Shown here in pieces: positions 11,401 to 18,058 of a stretch of DNA of 64,000 bases. The translations under genes were made by a program, and so were the position numbers. Within the stretch, counting starts at the first letter, position 1, and every line of letters begins with the position of its first letter. The notes beneath the pieces are model-generated. The model worked only from the letters and a program-made list of their open reading frames with translations, was not told where the DNA came from and searched no databases. Source of the DNA: Bacillus sp. F19 (GTDB lineage: Bacteria > Bacillota > Bacilli > Bacillales > Bacillaceae); contig CP085711.1 in assembly GCA_023823795.1 (NCBI GenBank), positions 248,001-312,000 of the forward strand. Reading direction: 5' to 3'.

Positions 11401-13613
11401 AAGCACATCCAAATGAAACGTTTGCCTTTAGTGCAGCGCCAAGTTTAACAAATGCAGGAAACATCAAAGGTTATAAGCTAACAGTCACAGCAACGACTGG
11501 TGAAACGATTGAGATTCCTGATATTAAACTTGGTTATAGAAGTCATATTGACTTAAACGGCGGAACGTTAAAGAATTCAAATGATTTATACTTGGCTGAT
11601 GTATTAATCAATGGTAAAGCTACTTCACCTAATATGCAAACAGCTGGTTCTCATGTAACAAATGGACTTTTATCGCTAAGCGATAAACTCTATTTGGACC
11701 GTGAAAACTCAAGTGATAAGATTGCTGATTTTTCAAAAAATGGTAGATTAACAGATAATGCAACTTACTATTTATGTTGGATTAAAACTCCTCCAACCGT
11801 TTTGAAAGATACAGTTGGAAACATTGTAGGCAGTGATATTACGTTAACATTTACAGATGATGGAACATGGAAAAATAATATCAAACAAGTGAAGATTGGT
11901 TCAAAAGAATTAGTTTTAGATGAAGATTATACGATTACAAATAGCTCCATTACGCTAAACCATGACTTATTCACAGCAGGACAAAAGGTCAATGTGGTGA
12001 TTGTTTCTGAAGGTTATGCGGATGCAATCGTTACGGATCAAGTTATAGGATATAAAGTAACGTTTGAATCAAATGGCGGTGATCCTGTACCATCTCAAAT
12101 CGTAGATCGAAGTGCAACAAAGCCAATCGATCCAACAAAGGTCGGCTATAAGTTCATCGGCTGGTTTACGGATCAAAATTTAACAACACCATATGATTTC
12201 TCAAACATTGTGACAAAACCAATTACGCTTTATGCAAAATATGCTTTAGTTGGATCTCTTGTTTTAACAGATATTACAGATAACGCTCTTGGAAACGATA
12301 TTACACTTGAATTCATTGATTCTGAGTGGGCAAATTCTATTTCGAGAATTAAGGTTGGTGCAGTTACTTTAGATGGAACGAAATTCAAAGTAGATATGGC
12401 TGCACATACGATTACATTGGATAAGAGTGTCTTCACAAAAACTGGAGAATTCACTATCAATATTAGCGCAACAGATTATGCAGATGTAACCGTCACCCAA
12501 AAAGTAGTGAATGGATATAATGTGCATTTCGTATTGAAAGATAATGCTCCATTTGAAGTAAAAGACCAAATTGTAGCACGCAGAATAACAGCACCGACTG
12601 TTTATGGTTATGATTTAGCTTGGTTCGCAGATGAAGCATTTACAATTCCTTGGGATTTCACAAGCTCGATCTATTCTGCAAAAACACTTTATGGAAAATG
12701 GTCACCTACTAAATTCACTGTTATTTTTGATCGTCAAGATGGTGGCTTAGTACAGACTAAGACAGCAGAATATAATACAACAATCACAGAGCCTTCAGCA
12801 CCAACAAGACCTGGTTATACATTCGTTGGTTGGTACAAGGATGCTGCAGGGCAAAATGCTTGGAATTTTGCGACAGATAAAGTAACAGAAAACACAGTTC
12901 TTTATGCGAAATGGAGTATTAACTCTTACAAAATTCACTATGATAGCAATGGTGGCAGTCAAGTGGCTGACAAAACGGCAAATTACAATAGCAAAATTAC
13001 ATTACCAAAACCAACAAGAGCAGGCTATACGTTTGTTGGATGGTACAAAGATGCTACATTAAAAATCCCAGTGGGAACTACTGTAACATTAAAAAGTAAT
13101 ATCACACTGTATGCAAAATGGAGTATTAACTCTTACAAGATTCACTATAATAGCAATGGTGGCAGTCAAGTGGCTGACAAAACGGCAAATTACAATAGCA
13201 AAATTACATTACCAAAACCAACAAGAACAGGCTATGCGTTCGTTGGATGGTACAAAGATGCTACATTAAAAATCCCAGTGGGAACTACTGTAACATTAAA
13301 AAGTAATATCACACTGTATGCAAAATGGGTAGCACTTCCAGCTAAACCATCCAATTTTAAAGCAACAAAGTACGGAAATTCTTCTGTTAAATTATCATGG
13401 TCAAGTGTGTCAGGTGCTTCAGGTTATGAAATTGTTAAATCAACATCAAAAACAGGTTCATATTATCACCTAAGCGATGTGAAAACAACGTCTTATACAA
13501 ATAATGGATTAAGTAAAGGTAAAACATACTATTACAAAATCCGTTCTTTCAAATACGTTGGAGCGAAAAAAATCTATAGCGACTGGACAAGTGTTATAGC
13601 GTTTAAACTATAA
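5403..13613 (+). CDS. Giant secreted subtilisin-like (S8) protease with PA, dockerin-like and InlB-type repeats
   Basis: The ATG at 5403 follows GGGGGGGAG and opens a normal signal peptide (Lys/Arg-rich start, LLFALSSMLLNIALP core, HAHAE-like cleavage site), giving 2736 residues. Order: I9-type propeptide near 100-200; S8 catalytic domain with Asp267 (VLDTGID), His343 (HGTHVSG) and Ser673 (GTSMATPH); a PA domain inserted between His and Ser; beta-rich domains; a dockerin-like calcium motif near residue 1435 (GDVNGDNVIDMKDL); several InlB/Flg_new repeats (GYTFVGWYKD); and a C-terminal fibronectin-III-like domain. Expected to act outside the cell as a protease of the lactocepin/Vpr type. The usual sortase LPxTG is absent, so wall attachment, if any, is by other means. 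It stands alone with its own terminator. Confidence 0.9.
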   Translation: MKYRKKFSKRQAKKVFLLFALSSMLLNIALPQALTHVHAETKPNQQILSSETFNAKEVNRILDGLTPEQKANINKLTGADNAQKIHVDQKDLRSLKNINVIVQFKEDPAKIQIIKQSLAKGGATVNSKAFASEYSDAQKKVKDSHAKFKSFVNTQPKTQIIGGKSVKTAMSITREYSEAFNGVALSLPAKSVENIAKNPEVASVWSQVEYTAAEGSTTKASVTSESVGKPTTGLSLLGLDKLQAEGHTGIIKSGPRAGQKVKVGVLDTGIDYNHPDLKAVYKGGHDLVNNTGFDANGNVIYVDDHDPMETIYDDWVAAKANPDAIVGPPPADYKQYITSHGTHVSGTIAANTTNNNDVYSANGVAPDVDLYGYRVLGPGGRGTSDSVLKGIDQAVKDDMDVINLSLGATINDPLYPTSIAINNATLAGVVCDVAAGNSGPGAATVGSPGTSALAITVGASTIPGDIPVMTLKNGSASYQARLFGKNFAQADDAFKGQTFPIVDVGLGSAADYNGLDMSGKIALVKRGGDFLQTKMANAKKAGVAGMIIWNNTDDADNQGYITSFLGVSMDNVYSVSLTQAQGQALSDAIYKNPKSATITFPITLDTPIAKKGDELAGFSSTGPVKDWSIKPDVVAPGVDISSTVPYDVWEPQDGVSVENRDYKYAYQLMSGTSMATPHVAGISALILAENPEYTPADVKSALMNTAKDINTDSKTYSVYQVGAGRVDPARAIKEDVKIQIVDKAYTLDSDSELSQVDNLTGSMFFGFKGRGEGATNGSDDVISSKDFNVTNQGASSKTFNVSTQFISTKFAGSNKVGPGTGNDVKIDFSAAGKNVTSINVDGGSTVKATAKITVPSNALEGTYEGYIYLVNAADSSESYRIPFTITVAEKGINSFKVAIKAMTMPGGTSAYNFSINSAMENFYIVLKDKNGNYLGVANTLGSASGISPGVQYGPILTLYNGLYLPFTKPYEGSLDQSGIATEPEVIKEGAYSVEMIMTDAAGKRYTAEDTVYVDSTPPTISMDNDSKPGIYEIDPTGYQPGQEIKGFYGSVYDSNVDVMKDNGETSVPSPKDGRTPVPVDQALNGVVGYQDSYFPTVLFDTDTKGRFHFGVTPEDLTSKFGSYFWIYPYDYSGTGDPSTTRQEYYFIKKGNPYVTLTSSGGVDAGQGNEDKVVVDANKPFKTTIATKYGKGMTGGKIILNDAGVYAFSNIRLTDEYKNYLIGKGIDPSTVLTVGEPYKHPVYGKGKNTDVTISGIGSNGALDHDMNIIEADVTYTNIDPVVGPFEFPLLEAPTLTLSGADTKVAWFPTNVPFVRQSTSMLRGQLAAEAFARNNVNNNYPQFTVDSGAKVTVKDDKGKTFETDNPTTPNNTMAYAFINPYYAVTMDVSDSPYSVEASVPGHFKGYEQTPIIGENKFGYQSGTVKDLRGLFPILLGGDVNGDNVIDMKDLTDEINVYYQYKNLNTPSNPANTLANKTAFLNSNRNADIYWIKPGTIGYGIDYNDFYFIFKNFGKQNQSAIDAGITVPAAQLTVDKDITFTTQYGGSITLNAGDTLQQVMQKLNFAGPKQKTLGKTIPKLEELQNGASISIIPLSDVFVDDVVWRKAITKVMLGSTDVTSAVNIKEGYTYRNQNGETQTMPSQIILPGSLFTTAANHTVTIKAADYQDVTTSFTVSDVPIPTPTIPLVTDPSKAHVGKDLTFTFTDDANWRQGIDNIKVKTLNSTVLDITDLTDGSGNKFYDISVPGQITFKADLFKTNASPVDRTSPINPGGTNWLPQLYKFDISSTGADGTIYPLKTIGLDSIGLAQQAVGYGITFDSQGGAPVAPVAVGSSPDRTKIGDQYISNSVGNIINPSTTRPGYKFIGWFNDPAGTSQWDTGTLNADKTVYAKWQMGYTQNYSPVDISKPNGLKFDGTSGVSGIGWVLGEGDLKINIPDYSTNIPWLTSKDKIAKIDATYYKIKSDGTTETTPTTYTLDPSTYDMSTNDRIGTLSFTTATESYSEAHPNETFAFSAAPSLTNAGNIKGYKLTVTATTGETIEIPDIKLGYRSHIDLNGGTLKNSNDLYLADVLINGKATSPNMQTAGSHVTNGLLSLSDKLYLDRENSSDKIADFSKNGRLTDNATYYLCWIKTPPTVLKDTVGNIVGSDITLTFTDDGTWKNNIKQVKIGSKELVLDEDYTITNSSITLNHDLFTAGQKVNVVIVSEGYADAIVTDQVIGYKVTFESNGGDPVPSQIVDRSATKPIDPTKVGYKFIGWFTDQNLTTPYDFSNIVTKPITLYAKYALVGSLVLTDITDNALGNDITLEFIDSEWANSISRIKVGAVTLDGTKFKVDMAAHTITLDKSVFTKTGEFTINISATDYADVTVTQKVVNGYNVHFVLKDNAPFEVKDQIVARRITAPTVYGYDLAWFADEAFTIPWDFTSSIYSAKTLYGKWSPTKFTVIFDRQDGGLVQTKTAEYNTTITEPSAPTRPGYTFVGWYKDAAGQNAWNFATDKVTENTVLYAKWSINSYKIHYDSNGGSQVADKTANYNSKITLPKPTRAGYTFVGWYKDATLKIPVGTTVTLKSNITLYAKWSINSYKIHYNSNGGSQVADKTANYNSKITLPKPTRTGYAFVGWYKDATLKIPVGTTVTLKSNITLYAKWVALPAKPSNFKATKYGNSSVKLSWSSVSGASGYEIVKSTSKTGSYYHLSDVKTTSYTNNGLSKGKTYYYKIRSFKYVGAKKIYSDWTSVIAFKL
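12915..13328 (+). repeat. Tandem 207-bp repeat inside the protease gene
   Basis: Two units (12915-13121 and 13122-13328) are almost identical at the DNA level and each encodes one 69-residue InlB-type repeat starting SINSYKIHY. The near identity points to a recent duplication or gene conversion, and repeat number could vary between strains. Confidence 0.9.
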
Positions 13614-13645
13614 GAATAAATTAAGAGTCAGTAGTAAAAATGTTA

Positions 13646-13691
13646 AAAGGGTGTTTAACGATATTGGAAAATTGAAATAAACACTCTTTTT
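13646..13691 (+). terminator. Terminator of the giant protease gene
   Basis: Stem AAAGGGTGTTTA with TAAACACTCTTT (one G-T pair), a 20-nt loop and a T run, 33 nt after the protease stop. Confidence 0.8.
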
Positions 13692-13751
13692 GCAAGTAAA
13701 ACGATTAAATCATCTTTTTTCAAAATACAAACTTTCCCTTAAAAATAATAA

Positions 13752-13789
13752 AAGACAAGAATACAATTTAGTATTCTTGTCTTATTTTT
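13752..13789. terminator. Second strong hairpin terminator
   Basis: A perfect 13-bp stem (AAGACAAGAATAC with GTATTCTTGTCTT), 6-nt loop, then T-rich. It probably insulates the protease from downstream genes. The interval 13790-14045 holds no convincing gene. Confidence 0.8.
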
Positions 13790-14045
13790 GTTCTGAGGCT
13801 GTTTATTTTTTAGGCTCTATACTATTAGTTGAGGTTATGAACACTTTTAAAAAAAGCTCATTTTTAATTAACATAGAACTTTCTCTCCTTTTGTGGTTTA
13901 ATTATCGACCCAAATTTTTTATTAGAAACAATAGAAATAAAAGAATTAGAGTGAATAATTTTACATCGACCGTTTGATTTAATGGACTAAATTGATCAAA
14001 AATATTCATAAATATGTATAATACTCGTACTCTGTATTTGACAGG

Positions 14046-14455
14046 GTGGATATTGAATTTCCACCGGGCGTTGCTGAGTATTCCATAGCATGTCCTGAAG
14101 GAATTTATCTAATGGTTATGGAGCTTAAAGATATGTATAAAAAGGCAGTTAGTACGCCTGAATTTTACACAATTATTCTACGGGACTATGACGAGGTTTA
14201 TTTGTTCCAGACGAAAGAGTACAACGACGATGTATTAAGCATCTTAAAATGGTACATCGGAAAACGATTTGATGTTTCTGCAGTTTTCAAAAATGCTATC
14301 CCTGTTGAAATGAAGGAATCATTATTTCAATCAAAAAAGAAACTTCAGGAAGAGCTGGAATGGAAGAAGCATTCTTATTGGTTTGATGAAGAAGGTGAGG
14401 AGCTAGAGGATAAGATCCGCCAGTTGATGGAAGTTATTTATGAGGAGGAAGCATA
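14046..14455 (+). CDS. Hypothetical acidic protein
   Basis: A 136-residue frame starts at GTG 14046, but that codon lacks a clear binding site. A better-supported start is ATG 14112, 9 nt after GAAGGA, which would give 114 residues (MVMELKDMYKKAV). The protein has no signal peptide or membrane segment; its C-terminal half is charged and probably helical (KKKLQEELEWKKH, EDKIRQLMEVIYEEE). I do not recognise the family. It is followed without a gap by a small cysteine-rich protein, so the two form one transcription unit. Function unknown. Confidence 0.65.
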
Positions 14456-14713
14456 ATGTGTGCTTGTGGCAGTGATAAAAGACCAGGCTTTAGACAATGT
14501 TGTGGCTCGTTAAAAATCGCAGAGAAGAAACATAAGGTGGCGAAGCTGCAGCAGTACTACAGAGAGGACCAATTAACTAATCATCCTCGTTTTGCAGAAC
14601 TCATGTTAATGACATTGGATGATTTGGTTCCGCATTTAGATGATCACGGATTAAACATTCTTGCAGACAGAATCAGTTTATTACAACGAACTCATCCGAA
14701 CTGGATAAAATAA
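14456..14713 (+). CDS. Small protein with SEC-C-like zinc motif
   Basis: An 85-residue protein starts immediately after the preceding stop codon (TAATG arrangement). The N-terminus MCACGSDKRPGFRQCCGS has the CxCG...CC layout of SEC-C zinc-binding motifs, though its spacing is not classical. The rest is helical and unremarkable. It is cotranscribed with the upstream hypothetical gene, and a terminator follows directly. The role is unknown; small SEC-C proteins often act as protein-interaction adaptors, but that is only a family tendency. Confidence 0.6.
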   Translation: MCACGSDKRPGFRQCCGSLKIAEKKHKVAKLQQYYREDQLTNHPRFAELMLMTLDDLVPHLDDHGLNILADRISLLQRTHPNWIK

Positions 14714-14721
14714 TAAACGAT

Positions 14722-14750
14722 TAAGACCCCTAAACTGGGGTCTTATTTTT
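14722..14750. terminator. Terminator shared by converging genes
   Basis: Stem TAAGACCCC with GGGGTCTTA, loop of 6 nt, followed by TTTTTTTT. It lies between the SEC-C-like gene on the plus strand and the end of the ribbon-helix-helix gene on the minus strand. Confidence 0.85.
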
Positions 14751-14895
14751 TTTCAGATTCCAATCCTTTTCTGGCTAACTCTAATAAAGCGCCTGTCCAT
14801 GTCTGAACGCCTTTTTCTATTTGATATTCCTCTATCTTTTTAACAAGTGTTTCGGGAACTCTAATATCTTTTCTAATTGTAGTAATTTTCTTCAA
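14743..14895 (-). CDS. Ribbon-helix-helix (CopG/Arc-type) repressor
   Basis: The start is TTG at 14895, placed 6 nt after a perfect GGAGGAA; an in-frame ATG 15 nt upstream lies inside that binding site and is rejected. The 50 residues (TIRKDIRVPETLVKKIEEYQ then a second helix ending in LARKGLESEKK) fit a single beta strand plus two helices, the ribbon-helix-helix fold that binds DNA as a dimer of dimers. Several copies of TTGTACGTGA surround its own promoter and one palindromic copy lies before the secreted-protein operon at 15476, so it most likely represses both. Regulation by the host signal is unknown. Confidence 0.75.
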   Translation of the reverse strand: MKKITTIRKDIRVPETLVKKIEEYQIEKGVQTWTGALLELARKGLESEKK

Positions 14896-14910
14896 GAAAA
14901 CTTCCTCCAT

Positions 14911-15051
14911 TGTACTTGACTTGTACGTGAATCGAATGTAACATACAAGTACAAACAAATTTGTACGTGATTTTACAGTATGATACATGTACATATTATT
15001 TTCGACAGCGAACCGAAAAATATACCTTGTATTATACCAAAAACACGTACA
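14911..15051. promoter_or_regulatory. Clustered operator-like sites, repressor promoter region
   Basis: TTGTACGTGA occurs at 14921-14930 and again at 14961-14970 (40 bp apart). Related sites are ACAAGTACAA (14945-14954), ACATGTACAT (14985-14994) and CACGTACA (15044-15051). All share a GTAC core. The clustering upstream of the ribbon-helix-helix gene fits autorepression. Confidence 0.6.
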
Positions 15052-15107
15052 TCTTTGTTCCTAATTTAAATATATTGAATTTTGAAAATTTAGGGGGAGA
15101 TGATTAA

Positions 15108-15203
15108 ATGAATGTAGATGATTTTCCTAAGTGTATTTCGAAGGCCATAATTAAAGAAGTAGATGTATTTATTAGAGCGAATAGAGACAAAGCCAAGGAT
15201 TAA
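15108..15203 (+). CDS. Small hypothetical peptide (31 aa)
   Basis: An ATG at 15108 follows TAGGGGGAGATGATTAA, a strong binding site. The peptide starts MNVDDFPKCISK and has no signal sequence. Its last codons overlap the stem of a terminator, so gene and terminator form one compact unit next to the operator cluster. It could be a real small protein or a leader peptide; I do not recognise it. Confidence 0.45.
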   Translation: MNVDDFPKCISKAIIKEVDVFIRANRDKAKD

Positions 15204-15225
15204 TCCCTTGGCTTTTATTTTTTAC
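15190..15225 (+). terminator. Terminator after the small peptide
   Basis: Stem AAGCCAAGG with CCTTGGCTT, short loop, then TTTTATTTTTT. It separates the small peptide from the secreted-protein operon. Confidence 0.8.
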
Positions 15226-15363
15226 CTTTTCTTACTTCTTACTGTTCTGACAATAAGCCAAATTACTAGACCTATTATCACGAACCAGAAGATTATCGGG
15301 AATATAGAACCAAAAGTTTCCTTACATCAACCTCCTAATAATGGTAGTTATTTACTGTTTTTC
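15226..15363 (-). pseudogene. Possible small membrane protein remnant
   Basis: On the minus strand AGGAGG near 15335 is followed by a frame encoding one membrane helix (IIFWFVIIGLVIWLIV) and a basic tail (RTVRSKKR). No usable start codon lies in that frame, so this is probably a decayed small membrane protein. Weak call. Confidence 0.25.
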
Positions 15364-15423
15364 TTTGTACATGATTTTCACGTACAAATCACGTTGATTT
15401 ATTTTCCAATTATATCTTATACT
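15364..15423 (+). promoter_or_regulatory. Operator palindrome and promoter of the secreted-protein operon
   Basis: TTTGTACATGA (15364-15374) and TCACGTACAAA (15378-15388) form an inverted repeat with one mismatch, matching the sites near the ribbon-helix-helix gene. A sigma-A-like promoter follows: TTGATT at 15394-15399 and TATACT at 15418-15423 with an 18-bp spacer. The operator abuts the -35 box. Confidence 0.6.
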
Positions 15424-15475
15424 TGAAGTGTAGTACACATCAAAGCCTAAAAATAAGGCTATAGGAGGAAGATGA

Positions 15476-16150
15476 TTGAATCTTAAAAAGACTTTATTAG
15501 CTGTCCCTCTGTCCCTTGTAATGCTCACTCCTGTCTATGCATCAGCGAACACTCACACAGAAACTACTACCATCCAAGAACAATCACAACTAGAAAAAGA
15601 TCAAGAGAAATTATTTAAGTCAAAAGCTATGAATCCAGAAGAAGAAAAGAAAGAGTTAGCTAAGTTAGGATTTAAAGATGGGTCAATTAATATTTAGAAT
15701 GGCGAAAAGGTAGTTTTGTTTTTCGATGACGGAAGTAGAATAGAATACTCAATGTCTGTAGCACCAACTCCTGCCGAAAGAATTCCTAATACTGTTTCTA
15801 GTGAATCGATTGGTGCGTTTGCTACCTACAAAACTTATAATGTTGGCAAGCAATATTTCTATGGATCTGCAAACGCCAACACTAAGCTTTATACCGATGT
15901 AAAGCATGACGGAAGATATGTTTATGTGAGAACAAACTTCCCATTCTTCCAAGGTACTCTTACTAGAAATGATTGGCAGAAGACTAGAACGATCGATAGT
16001 ACTGGATACAACGCTGATTATGCTACAACTGAGTTGAATGGACAGTTTACTACTACTGCCCCGTATGCAGGTGACTATTACACTCGTACTTACTTGTATA
16101 GAATGGACATTGATCCTGCAGGCGCGGCTTACCTAAGGGTGATATATTAA
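15476..16150 (+). pseudogene. Secreted protein interrupted by an in-frame TAG
   Basis: TTG 15476 follows AGGAGGA and begins a signal peptide (NLKKTLLAVPLSLVMLTPVYASA). The frame meets a TAG at 15695-15697 and then continues without any shift to TAA at 16148-16150, about 224 codons in all. The part after the stop begins NGEKVVLFFDDGSRIEYS and is Tyr/Thr-rich, probably beta-structured (VGKQYFYGSANANTKLY). I do not recognise the family. The next gene overlaps its end, so this was the first gene of a translationally coupled operon. Either a recent nonsense mutation or stop-codon readthrough would explain it; codon usage on both sides of the TAG looks equally normal. Confidence 0.6.
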
Positions 16151-16905
16151 TGAAGAAAATGACGAAAGCTTTACTTGGTTGTTCTTTATCCTTGTCCTTG
16201 GCGTTAACTCCTACTCTAGCATTTGCAGAACGTTCTGAAACACCAACACCTAAGATAACTCAGAATGCAAGTAATGCAGTCAACGATGAATTTGCTCTTA
16301 ATCTTGAGGGAGTAAATTACAATGTTAAAACTATTGACACTAAAAAATCTTTAACCGTTATTTACAATAGTAAAAAGGGTGTAGAAAAGCACGTAGTTGA
16401 TAAAGCCACAGAAAATGTTTCGGCTACAAGTGATTTTTTAAGTAAGAATGAACTTAAAGATATTGAAAACCAAGTAAAAAATGTTTCGGTAAATTTGAAT
16501 AAACAAGCCGTTAATCCAGTGCCAAGTAATATATCGTCAAGTCAATTAGCTACATCTGCAATAAACTCTCCTATTATTACTCCCAATGTTAGGGTTGGAG
16601 AGTGGGTATGGTCAGCTTGGAGTAATATGACAATAACCTTTGCAGACAAAGCCACTGTAACAGCAATTACTACTGCTATTCTAGCAAGAATCCCTCTTAT
16701 TGGTTGGGTTGCTGGTGCTATGGCTACGGTTATTGTAGCTTACCAAATGAAAACTGGTTATTTTAAAGTCAGAGGTGCTTCTGCCTTAGATTGTGACCCT
16801 AACTATGCTTGGATGAAAAAACAAGTAAATTTATATACTAATAGTTCTCGTACAACCCTAAAAGCATCAAAGACAAATAGCCCTTTAAAAGTCCGTATGT
16901 ACTAA
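16150..16905 (+). CDS. Secreted protein with hydrophobic Gly/Ala helix region (toxin-like)
   Basis: The ATG at 16150 shares a base with the upstream stop (TAATG), so translation is coupled. The 251-residue product has a signal peptide (ALLGCSLSLSLALTPTLAFA), a hydrophilic middle, and near residues 173-200 a long hydrophobic segment (TAILARIPLIGWVAGAMATV) that could insert into a membrane. The basic C-terminus ends SPLKVRMY. No family is recognised. A pair of secreted proteins, one with a membrane-active segment, followed by a tiny two-helix membrane protein resembles two-component secreted toxins or large bacteriocins with an immunity gene. That role is inference only. Confidence 0.6.
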   Translation: MKKMTKALLGCSLSLSLALTPTLAFAERSETPTPKITQNASNAVNDEFALNLEGVNYNVKTIDTKKSLTVIYNSKKGVEKHVVDKATENVSATSDFLSKNELKDIENQVKNVSVNLNKQAVNPVPSNISSSQLATSAINSPIITPNVRVGEWVWSAWSNMTITFADKATVTAITTAILARIPLIGWVAGAMATVIVAYQMKTGYFKVRGASALDCDPNYAWMKKQVNLYTNSSRTTLKASKTNSPLKVRMY

Positions 16906-16962
16906 GGTCAATAGATTGGTATATGATGCAAAGGTGGTGACCATATGAGGGGAGGATAGCGT

Positions 16963-17130
16963 ATGACTTATAAGAAGGCTTTCAATATTGGTTATATTGT
17001 GTTTTTGATTATGCTAGCACTTATTTACTTTCTTGTTCCACACGAAAATGTTTGGGTAGCTATTATAATCCTATGTGTGCTTTTTGGTGTGTATCAAATA
17101 GTGATCGGATATGTATTGAAGCAAAAATAG
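16963..17130 (+). CDS. Small two-helix membrane protein, candidate immunity protein
   Basis: A 55-residue protein starts at ATG 16963 behind GGGGAGGATAGC. It has two membrane helices (NIGYIVFLIMLALIYFLV and VWVAIIILCVLFGVYQIVIG) joined by a short charged loop, and a basic C-terminus. Size and layout are typical of bacteriocin immunity proteins, which share no common sequence. It is the last gene before the terminator at 17180 and the only non-secreted product of the operon, which favours a self-protection role. Confidence 0.55.
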   Translation: MTYKKAFNIGYIVFLIMLALIYFLVPHENVWVAIIILCVLFGVYQIVIGYVLKQK

Positions 17131-17179
17131 AGATGTCCCACCATCTCTTCACAACCCTTTTTCCTTAAGATATCATTAA

Positions 17180-17231
17180 CGATACTCTTGACTACTTTCT
17201 CAAGGTAGTCTTTGCTGAGTATCGTTTTTTT
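17180..17231 (+). terminator. Terminator of the secreted-protein operon
   Basis: Outer stem CGATACTC with GAGTATCG encloses a second stem (GACTACTTT with AAGGTAGTC), followed by seven T. Confidence 0.85.
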
Positions 17232-17265
17232 CTTGTGCAATTATTATAAACATGGAGGAGTCAAA

Positions 17266-17601
17266 ATGACAGAACTAAACTTAGATCAATCCAATTTAAA
17301 ATGGTTAGAAGATAGAACAATCATCTTATCTCCAACAGGCAGCTATGCTTATGGAACCAATACAGAAACATCAGATAAGGATTATAAGGGTGTATGTATC
17401 CCGCCAATCGAATATTACTTAGGACTGGATGCATTCAACGAATACAATACAACTGGCGGCAAGAACTTCCGCAACACAAAAGATGATATCGATGTAAGTA
17501 TCATTCATATCAACAAATTTGTTAAAGATGCTATGCAGGGCGTACCTAATAACATCGAGATCCTTTTTGTCCGACCAGAAGATCTTTCAACAATTGAATA
17601 G
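17266..17601 (+). pseudogene. Predicted nucleotidyltransferase (RlaP-like), 5' fragment
   Basis: ATG 17266 follows GGAGGAG. The 111 residues contain the nucleotidyltransferase signature GSYAYGTNTETSDKDYKG (G-S then D-x-D), known from the DNA polymerase beta superfamily and RlaP-type proteins, which are usually far longer. The frame stops at TAG 17599-17601, exactly where decayed IS3 sequence begins, so the 3' two-thirds have been lost. The second catalytic Asp region (DDIDVSIIHINKFV) is present, but the protein is unlikely to be functional. Confidence 0.7.
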
Positions 17602-17602
17602 G

Positions 17603-17941
17603 CAATACCTAACTCATGTCCAATAGATTTTGATCCCATTCCTTCATTTCGTACAACTGTATCTAAATGGAAAGCCTCGCAAAGAAATTATAAGTGAGTA
17701 TGACCTGACTACCTCCTCACTAGATAAATGGATCAGTCAACAACGCAACTCAGGTTCGTTTAAAGAAAAAGATAATTTAACGCATGATCAAGTGAAATTG
17801 GCTGAGGTAATGAAGAGAAATAAACAGCTAGAAATGGAGAATGATATTTTAAAGCAAGCCGCGCTGATCATGACGAAAGTAAATGTGATTCGAAATAACG
17901 CCCACAAATACTCTGTATCAGTAATGTGTAACGTCCTCTAA
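17603..17941 (+). pseudogene. IS3-family orfA remnant
   Basis: The decayed frame (GKPRKEIISEYDLTTSSLDK, QLEMENDILKQAALIM) matches OrfA of the IS copies at 30897 and 35359 at the protein level but has diverged. It runs into the first codons of orfB and ends. No terminal repeats are visible. This is an old insertion that cut the nucleotidyltransferase gene. Confidence 0.75.
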
Positions 17942-18058
17942 TGGCACCATAGTGTATCGACCTTCCTCACCCAGCCATAGAATCATTATTAACGGTTTTT
18001 ATCCATTTTCATCCTCTGTGGTGCAGCGCTGATTTTGCGCTGCATGGTCGGCTAACGG

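Noticed and set aside
12230..12569. Minus-strand frames inside the protease gene
   Set aside because: They are shadows of the strongly coding plus strand, without binding sites or recognisable motifs.
15163..15426. 87-codon plus-strand frame between the small peptide and the secreted operon
   Set aside because: It crosses a terminator and the operator palindrome and has no binding site.
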